Assembly (NCBI RefSeq): GCF_963259705.1
Contig: NC_081844.1
Span: 26,428,294-26,492,293 of the forward strand
Direction of reading: 5' to 3'
DNA: 64,000 bases
From: Myotis daubentonii
Lineage: Eukaryota; Chordata; Mammalia; Chiroptera; Vespertilionidae
Shown: positions 57,518-64,000 of the stretch, piece after piece
Position numbering within the stretch: the first letter of the stretch is position 1
Layout: each line of letters starts with the position of its first letter
The notes under the pieces: model-generated
The model's database searches: none
What the model was told of the DNA's origin: nothing
What the model saw: the letters and a program-made list of their open reading frames with translations, nothing else
Position numbers and translations under genes: made by a program

Positions 57518-57959
57518 TTTAAAATAAGCAAGTAAGCCTCTTTACAGAAAGTCTGGGCAGTTTTCAATTGGCTGCTGGAAAATGCTGGTGAGTCCCCACA
57601 CATGAGCTCTTTAAGAACTGTTTCTCAGTTTGCTGTAGCTTCGTTGATCTCCTAGATGCAGCCCCATTAGCTTTCAAAGGGGTGCATCTTCAGGTGCAGG
57701 TGTTAAAAGTTGAGGTACCAGATATAGGGTTCAAGACCTTTGCTCCTGAAGGAGAAGTTTAGGGTTTTCAGTTCCATCCCAATTATGGGTTTCTACAGCA
57801 GGAGTAGGGTTCATGGCAAGTTTGTATCTCAGCCTCTCCTACCTGCTTTGATGTGTTTTATTTCAAGGAAATTGTTCTGTGTGTACCTGTAGATTTGGTT
57901 GTATCTGTGGGAGGAAATGAGTTCAAGATTTCTCTTACATCACACTTTGAACTGGACTA

Positions 57960-58136
57960 CAGTGGGGCCTTGACTTACGAGTTTAATTCATTCCGAGACC
58001 GAGCTCATTAAGGAGCTCGTAAAGGAGCTCGTTAACTCAAATTACTCTGTCAACTCAATGCAGAAAAACAGCCGAGAGACTGTTGGTATCTCAAAAAACT
58101 CATTAGTGGGGACACTTGTAAGTCAAGGCCCCACTG
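57960..58136. mobile_element. Tigger/pogo-type MITE
   Basis: 177 bp between TA dinucleotides. CAGTGGGGCCTTGACTTACG at the left is mirrored by GTAAGTCAAGGCCCCACTG at the right. GAGCTCATTAAGGAGCTCG is repeated inside. No transposase. Confidence 0.9.
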
Positions 58137-59359
58137 TATTTTATTCTGCTTACTTTGGGTTTAATTTGATCTTTTTTATTGTTTCCTCAGGGAGATGCTT
58201 ACTTCATTGATTGTAGATCATTCTTTTCTCTAGTGTATTTGTTCAGTGCTATAAATTTTTTTCTAGGCACTACTTCAACTGCATGCAGACAACCTCTGAT
58301 ATGTTCTACTTTCATTTCATTTAGAGATGGTCTCTGACTTACATATTTTCAACTTTACACTGGTGTGAAAGTGATACCCATACAACGATTTTGTTTTTCA
58401 CTTTCAGTACATTATTCAATAAATTACATGAGCTATTCAGTACTTTATTATAAAATAGGCGTTGTATTAGGTTATTTTTGCCCTAATGTAGGCTAATGTC
58501 AGTGTTCTGAGCACATTTAAGGTAGGCCAGGCTAAGCTATAATGTTTGGTAGGTTAGATGTATTAAATGCATTTTTAATTGCCGATGGGTTTATTGGGAC
58601 ATCACCCCTTCATAAATCAAGGAGCATCTGTAATTCAAGAGAAACTATCATTTCTCTAGAGACCTGTTCGATCCGTGTGTTATTTTTAGAAGTGTTGTTT
58701 AGTAGCATTCTTCCTCCGGGGGGCACGCCCACACCATTCTTCCCTCTCAGGTGTGCATCTTCTATCTAAACCCTAAGTCCCCAGGAGACTTGCCACCAGG
58801 GGAGCAAAGGGCGGCAGCAGCTTGTCCTGGGCTAACCCCCTGAACCTGTCTCCAGGGCCCCCTTTTCTCTGATTTTCAGTGAGCTGACAGCAGCCCCACC
58901 TTGGCTCCCTTCTGTCGCTGTGACCCTTACTTCTCTGTGAGCCAAAGCAATCCTGCCCAGGCTCATTTCTTTCCTGTAACCTTTCTAGGGAGCCAAAGCA
59001 GCCTTGCCTAGGCTGCTGCTACCCTAGGCCCTCCCTTATTTCACTGTCCCCAGCTTTAATAAACATACTCTCAAAATAAAAAGTAAAAGTGTTGTTTCAT
59101 TTCCACGTGTTTGGGAGTTTACCAACTCTTCTCCTGTTACTTACTTCTATATTATTGCCACTGGGATCTAAAAGCATTGTTTTGTATGATTTCTGTGCTT
59201 TCACATTGGTTAAGGTGTACTTTATGTTCCAGAAGATGGTCTGTCTTGATGAATGTTTCATGTGAACTTGAGGAGAGTATACATTCTGCTGTTCGTGGAC
59301 GAAGTGTTCTGTGGATTTCATTTAAACCAGTTGTTTGATGGTGCTGTTTGCTTCAACTA
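58137..59359 (-). repeat. Old L1, antisense
   Basis: TGGTCTGTCTTGATGAATG, CATGTGAACTTGAGGAGAG and ATTCTGCTGTTCGTGG are reversed L1 ORF2 text. The left part is less clear. Interrupted by the retrocopy at 58701-59086. Confidence 0.6.
58701..59086 (+). mobile_element. Processed retrocopy of an unidentified transcript
   Basis: 386 bp between perfect 11-bp copies of AAGTGTTGTTT (58690-58700, 59087-59097). It ends CAGCTTTAATAAACATACTC, then AAAATAAAAAGTAA, so it has a polyadenylation signal and A-rich tail. Two similar ~80-bp blocks inside (GAGCCAAAGCAATCCTGCCC / GAGCCAAAGCAGCCTTGCC) and the short R-U5-like end suggest an LTR-derived RNA. No open frame with a domain. Confidence 0.7.
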
Positions 59360-59518
59360 CAGTCAAGCACCACATGATGACGTTTTGGTCAGCAACTGAG
59401 TTCATGTATGACAGTGGTCCCCATAAGGTTATAAGGGAGCCGAAAAACCCCTATTGCTTAGTGGCGTCATAGCTGTCATGATGTCATAGCACCACATGTT
59501 ACAGTTACGATTGCCTGG

Positions 59519-59728
59519 CAGTGGTCGGCAAACTGCGGCTCGCGAGCCACATGCAGCTCTTTGGCCCCTTGAGTGTGGCTCTTCCACAAAATACCGACTT
59601 CTGCGCATGTGCCACGAAGTTTCAATCACACTGTACGTGCACGCCCGCATGTGGTATTTTGTGGAAGAGCCACACTCAAGGGGCCAAAGAGCTGCACGTG
59701 GCTCTCGTGCTGCAGTTTGCCAACCATG
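59519..59728. mobile_element. hAT MITE, palindromic
   Basis: CAGTGGTCGGCAAACTGCGG to TGCAGTTTGCCAACCATG; both arms contain GTGTGGCTCTTCCACAAAAT or its complement. The same family as 876-1088. Confidence 0.88.
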
Positions 59729-59735
59729 GGCTAGG

Positions 59736-60169
59736 CAGGGGTCCTCAAACTTTTTTTTAAAAATATTTTATTGATTTTTTACAGAGAGGAAGGGAGAGGA
59801 TAGAGAGTTAGAAACATCGATGAGAGAGAAACATTGATCAGCTGCCTCCTGCACACTCCATACTGGGGATGTGCCTGTAAACAAGGTACATGCCCTTGAC
59901 CGGAATCGAACCTGGGACCCTTGAGTCCGCAGGCTGACACTCTATCCACTGAGCCAAATCTGTTAGGGCGGTCCTCAAACTTTTTAAACAGGGGGCCAGT
60001 TCACTGTCCCTCAGACTGTTGGAGGGCCGGACTATAGTTTAAAAAAAAACTATGAACAAATTCCTATGCACACTGCACATATCTTATTTTGAAGTAAAAA
60101 ACCAAAACGGAAATAAATACAATATTTGTATTTGCATGTGGCCCGCAGGCCGTAGTTTGAGGACCCCTG
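59736..60169. mobile_element. hAT MITE split by a SINE
   Basis: CAGGGGTCCTCAAACTTTTT ... GTAGTTTGAGGACCCCTG. The same family as 15737-15941, in reverse, with a Ves SINE at 59756-59969 in its left end. Confidence 0.9.
59756..59969 (-). mobile_element. Ves SINE inside the hAT MITE
   Basis: AATATTTTATTGATTTTTTAC tail, head GCCAAATCTGTTAGGGC. Duplication GGTCCTCAAACTTTTT at 59740-59755 and 59970-59985. Confidence 0.95.
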
Positions 60170-60323
60170 GCCGCTAGAGTATCTAGTAAAGTAGCACAGG
60201 CTTTAGCGTAGGAATAATGGACTATACTTCATAGCCTGGATGTTCAGTAGGCTGCACCATCTAGGTTTATAAGTGCACTCTGATGGCCACACAGCAACAA
60301 AATCACCTATTGACGCATGACTG

Positions 60324-61015
60324 TATGCCCTTCCTGATTTTTAAATTTTTAATATTTTTCTGATTTCAGTGAATTTCCTGATTATCAATGACATGATTAG
60401 AGATCTAATTACAATACAGTTGATAAAGAAATTTGCTTGTCTGTGCATGTCTGAACATTTTAAGGTGACAGCTAGAATTATAAATGATAACATAGAACAT
60501 TTTAGATCTTTAGAAATTTTATGTAATTTCTAGGGCATATTATTTTGGGAGTAATAAATGCTTACAAATACAACATAATTATTATTCCTTATTTGACAAA
60601 GCTTCCCTTGTATATTAGCATGTCAAACAGGCCTAATTATTTTCATTTCCCCCATTTAGAAAGAGAGGAAGATCATTTTAAATGTTTCATCTTAAAAATC
60701 TCAACGTTATTTTCAGGTAAAAGAAAATACTTTAATTTTTAAATTTTGGGAAGTTTGTCAAACTGTCAAAAGTTTTAAAACACTTGATCAAATATAATCA
60801 TAGGTCTCTGTGAAACAATACTTAGTTATCCATTAATCATGGTGACTTCACAGGCAAATACAGAAAGTTAAATAGTTGTAAGCAGAATTTAGCTCTTTTA
60901 ATATTGGTTTACCTAAGCAATCAAATACCTGATGATACAGAGCACAGGCAATCATTTTAATAAAACAAAAATCTTTGCTTTCTCTTTATCATCTCTTATT
61001 AAGAGCATGCCAGTT
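60324..61015. other. AT-rich unassigned sequence
   Basis: No repeat, gene or regulatory pattern recognised. Confidence 0.4.
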
Positions 61016-61231
61016 GCCCCTGGCCAGCATGGTTTAGTGGTTGAGCATTGGCCTATGAACCAGGAGGTCATGGTTCAATTCCCCGTAAGGGCACATGCCC
61101 AGGTTGTGGGATCAGTCCCCAATCTGAGGCGTGCAGAAGGCAGCAGATCAATGATTTTCTCTCATCATCATCGATATTTCTATCTCTTCCTTTTCCTCTC
61201 TAAAATCAATAAAGAAGTATTTTTAAAAAAA
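61016..61231 (+). mobile_element. Ves SINE, diverged
   Basis: GCCCCTGGCCAGCATGGTTTAG head, CATGGTTCAATTCCCC, CTCATCATCATCGATATTTC body, TAAAATCAATAAAGAAG tail. Flanks TGCCAGTTG / TACCAGTTG. Confidence 0.87.
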
Positions 61232-61933
61232 GAACTTACCAGTTGTAAAGGAAAACTTTGTCCTTTTAGCAGATAAAGAACATATTTTATTTTTACATAA
61301 GTATACTGTCAATTCTAAAGCTTATAATAAATTTATTCAGTATAATAAATTTATTCAGTCCTATCCAGCTTGATCATATACAAAATTTTTCCCCTTAGGA
61401 TTTCTTTTCTTATACAACTTTCCTTTGTCATTCCCTCAAAAATCCATTTTCATACCTTATACCTTCTCTTACTAAAAACATATTTTTTCTTGCATTCAAA
61501 GTTGTTTCCCTTATTATTCCTAGTAGTTTTAATTACATATATTGGAATTTCTACCCTTCAAAACCTCAATTTCTAATGAATACTAAGTAAGCTATTGTGA
61601 ACTGATACATCAGTTTTTATTTTTAGATTGGCAAATTTATTAATATATTTCATAATTTCAAGAAACACATGTACTTAAAATAGTACAGTCTTTCAGTGTG
61701 ATACATTTACTAACAAACCCAAATTTATCTTTTAGTTTCTCTGTAATAAACCAAAAATAGATACTTATTGAACAATTAATGTTCCAATATTTTATCTTAT
61801 TTGAAAATGATCTGAATATTCAATTACTTCCATTAGTTAATTTAGCTAGCAAAACTTTAAACTTTCAAGTTAGCAAAAGATTTTAGAAACTATTTTTAAG
61901 TACATATAATTGTTGCTAAAAAGTTTCACCTAT
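61232..61933. other. AT-rich unassigned sequence
   Basis: A 20-bp local duplication, CAGTATAATAAATTTATT, is near 61337-61360. Otherwise nothing recognised. Confidence 0.4.
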
Positions 61934-62147
61934 GCCAGAACCGGTTTGGCTCAGTGGATAGAGTGTCAGCCTGTGGACTGAAGGGTCCCAGGTTCGATTC
62001 CGGTCAAGGGCATGTACCTTGTTTGCGGGCACATCCCCAGTATGGACTGTGCAGGAGGCAGCTGATCGATGTTTCTCTCTCATCGATGTTTCTAACTATC
62101 TCTCTCCCTTCCTCTCAGTAAAAAAATCAATAAAAAATATTTTAAAA
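61934..62147 (+). mobile_element. Ves SINE (young subfamily)
   Basis: GCCAGAACCGGTTTGGCTCAG to AAAAATCAATAAAAAATATT. CATCCCCAGTATGGACTGTG centre variant. Confidence 0.92.
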
Positions 62148-62412
62148 AACAACAACTATTTGTCCATACCTATGTATTTTACTTGTCCTCAATAATATGT
62201 TTGGATTACCCACAAAAATTTTATGAGATGTTAAGCTAAGTCATCCATCATTCTAAGTTATTTTTGTTGATACATTTGTAATCCTAGGTAGGTAACAGTA
62301 TTACATTTAATTCTGATAACTCTAAAGACTTGCCTATTTTAATTAACTTTAACACCAAGTATTATTCCAGAGCCTGAAAAACATTTTGGTTAGTTTCTGT
62401 TTTATTTCTTCA
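62148..62412. other. AT-rich unassigned sequence
   Basis: Nothing recognised. Confidence 0.35.
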
Positions 62413-62545
62413 CCAGTAGCCCGGTGCACAAAATTCATGCACTGGGGGTTGGGGCAGGGGAAGGGCTCCTCAGTCTGGCCTTCACCCTCTCCAATCTGAG
62501 ACCCCTCAGGGAATGTCTAACTACCTGTTTGTGCCCTAACAGATA
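62413..62545 (-). mobile_element. Helitron fragment, reverse
   Basis: CAGTAGCCCGGTGCACAAAATTC at the left is a reversed Helitron 3' hairpin with a changed terminus. CTCCAATCTGAGACCCCTCAGG is shared Helitron wording. The 5' end is missing. Confidence 0.65.
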
Positions 62546-63439
62546 ACAGCTCCATTGTTGTTTCTTTCTTATGCTTAAAACCATTGGAATTAGTAGGTAT
62601 TCAAAGTGTGTATACATTTTGGGGGGACACCCTGTATATCTCTAGTCAGCAGTGAAAGAAACCAACAGCAGATTTGGAACCCCCAGACAGGGAACCTCGC
62701 TCACTCCCCACATGTCTCCCCACTTCACTTTCCACCTTCGTGGGCAGCAGGAGAATCAACGTTTTCTCTCATTAATTTGGAAAAGCACGTCCTGTCACCC
62801 GCTGCCCCGCAGGAGTGCGCTAGGCCCCAAGCAAGCGAGGCTCAGTCAGGGCAGCCTTCGCTCATGGGTGCTGGCACCCAAAGTGCACATTCCTCCTCTA
62901 CAGTTGCCCCGACTATCCCACTGTTTCACTGAGAGGACGGAATTCCTCTCCACCTCTGGGTTCTTGATCTTGAACACTGACCGAAGGCACCTCAGCGAGG
63001 GCCGCCCATGCCCACCAGGTGTGTCTGTCTGCATCTGCTCCCGCCTCAGCACCTGCATTAACCCCCAGAGGTGATCTCGTAGCTGCACTGGCCTCTGTGG
63101 GAACAGGGCATCACCACTCCGCCCTCTCACTGTCATCTCACAGGCGCCCACCTCAGCACCCAGAACACCCAGACACTCTCCAAAGGATGTGAATGCATGA
63201 GAGGGGATGTGTGCACATCCTATGGGGGTGTAGGCACGCTGGGTTGATGGAAATGCGGTGAAGAGGCGGGGGGAACTTGTGCACGCCTTGGTTTGCAACT
63301 GTTGCAGGCGCGGGAGGGTGACAGTGTGCTGGGGGACGGTCGCACACCAGGGGGGGATGTGCACACTGGAGGCCTCTGGCTTTGCAGATCCGCAAACCCC
63401 GTGGTGCGGCCAGGAGGACGTCAGTCTGGCCCGCCACGG
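62546..63439. other. GC-rich unassigned sequence
   Basis: Several overlapping open frames on both strands (minus 62846-63496, 216 aa) but no domain, signal peptide or splice pattern that I recognise. It could hold exons of an unknown gene. Confidence 0.35.
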
Positions 63440-63665
63440 TGGCTGTCCCTGCGATCCTGCACCTTCTGAGCCAGGATGCGGATCTTGCGCAGCCACTCCT
63501 GGGCGCTGATGGCCTGCAGGCGCTACTTCAGCTCAGCCTGCAGGCTCCGCTTGGCACACTCACAGCTGTCACCACCGCCATGTGGGGAGTACAGGCCGCC
63601 CTCTGCCGGCCTGCCTCCCCTGTCCAGAGGCTCTCTGCGCTGCTCACCTGCCCAGAGTGACGGGC
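63440..63665 (-). pseudogene. Possible coiled-coil exon remnant
   Basis: On the minus strand it reads CECAKRSLQAELK, a TAG, then RLQAISAQEWLRKIRILAQK and VQD. The amphipathic heptad character is clear, but the in-frame stop breaks it. The parent gene is not identified. Confidence 0.35.
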
Positions 63666-63737
63666 TGGGCGGAAGCCAGGCGTCCTGCCCTTCCCAACCC
63701 TGGCTGATCCGCCCCTGTGCGAGCTGCCGCCCCACCA

Positions 63738-64000
63738 GGAAGGGTCAGGGATCCGGGTCCTGGGACCGCGGACAGCCTCAAGTACTGCCCCGCCCGGCAG
63801 GTTCATGGACCCGGGTCCTGGGACCGTGGACAGCCTCAAGCGCTGCCCCCCGCCTGCCAGGGTCACAGATCCATGTCTTGGTCCCGTGGACAGCCTCATG
63901 CTCTGCCCCCTGCCCGCCAGGTCACGGATCCGGGTCCCAGACTGCGGACAGCCTCAAGCGCTGCCCCCCGCCCGCCAGGTCACGGATCCGGGTCCCAGGA
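63738..64000 (+). repeat. ~59-bp minisatellite, running off the window
   Basis: Four full units and part of a fifth, each with GGATCCGGGTCC(T/C)(G/A)GG, GGACAGCCTCAAGCGCTG and CCCCCCGCC(C/T)GCCAGG. Unit lengths are 58-61 bp. Confidence 0.92.

Larger units (their letters stand above)
55906..57959 (-). repeat. L1 5' region, antisense, with ~330-bp repeated units
   Basis: GCAAATAAGCCTCTTTCCCAG, TTAATAGGCCTCTTTCACAG and GCAAGTAAGCCTCTTTACAG recur in units at about 55906, 56230 and 56590/57530. Each starts with TTTCAG(A/T)(A/G)G-type and GGCC(C/T)CTAGAT wording. 57600-57950 (CTCAGCCTCTCCTACCTGC, CTGTAGATTTGGTTGTATC) is reversed old L1 5' UTR/ORF1. Split by a SINE (56757) and a Helitron (56970). 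Confidence 0.6.
59360..60323. mobile_element. Tigger2/MER28-like transposon with nested insertions
   Basis: TA-flanked. CAGTCAAGCACCACATGATG at the left is mirrored by CGCATGACTG at the right. Inner pieces AGCCTGGATGTTCAGTAGG and CTGCACCATCTAGGTTTAT fit the family. Its own sequence is only about 350 bp. The rest is two hAT MITEs and a SINE inside it. Confidence 0.8.

Overview
This is about 64 kb of nuclear DNA from a placental mammal, almost certainly a vespertilionid bat. The evidence is the repeat content. About 48 tRNA-derived Ves-type SINEs are recognisable by their head, by B-box-like GGTTCGATTCC, and by a TCTCATCGATGTTTCTAAC-like body with an AATAAA-rich tail. There are also about ten non-autonomous Helitrons with TC starts, CTAG|T ends and the HeliBat-style 3' hairpin GTGCACCGGGC, plus several short hAT MITEs. 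No bacterial or organellar features were seen, and there is no CRISPR array.

The genic backbone is a tandem cluster of KRAB zinc-finger (KZNF) genes, all on the + strand. KZNF1 (coding exons 1832-1958, 2214-2274 and 2651-4211; its first exon lies off the left edge) has a KRAB A box, a 61-nt b exon and 16 regular C2H2 fingers plus one irregular finger. KZNF2 is complete: CpG-island promoter and ATG exon at about 29.2-29.5 kb, KRAB exon 40798-40924, b exon 41126-41186, finger exon 41557-43222, giving 618 aa. A third CpG-island promoter with an ATG|GTGAGT exon 1 is at 54.4-54.7 kb; its remaining exons lie past the window. Between them, 45.2-47.3 kb matches the flanks of the KZNF2 promoter but lacks the promoter core and exon 1, so it looks like a beheaded fourth copy. 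Exon phases, the [20 protein letters not shown] ending and the ESKEG...GENFS linker resemble the human 19p13.2 family (ZNF44/ZNF136/ZNF709 and relatives).

Region by region: 0-5 kb, KZNF1 and its 3' UTR. 5-11 kb, L1 3' end, Helitrons, Ves SINEs and paired hAT MITEs. 11-17 kb, weak minus-strand exon fossils resembling MUC16 SEA modules, among Helitrons, L1 5' UTR and MITEs. 17-29 kb, old antisense L1, a nested L1/LTR/SINE stack, an LTR graveyard with one clean solo LTR (24406-24839), a GAAA/GAAG microsatellite, and a 1.28-kb Helitron carrying an ~80-bp minisatellite. 29-44 kb, KZNF2 with a repeat-filled 11-kb intron. 45-50 kb, the beheaded duplicate and unassigned sequence. 49.9-51.9 kb, a full-length HAL1-like element (L1 ORF1 open, ORF2 absent) with a 17-bp target-site duplication. 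54-55.4 kb, the third promoter. 55.6-62.5 kb, antisense L1 with nested DNA transposons. 62.5-64 kb, GC-rich unassigned sequence ending in a ~59-bp minisatellite.

The KZNF genes should encode nuclear, sequence-specific repressors acting through the KRAB/TRIM28 pathway. I found no clearly new multi-gene system. The most notable items are the beheaded promoter copy, stop-shortened finger arrays, the ORF1-only retrotransposon, the repeat-carrying Helitrons and the MUC16-like SEA fossils. All homology calls were made by eye, without database searches.
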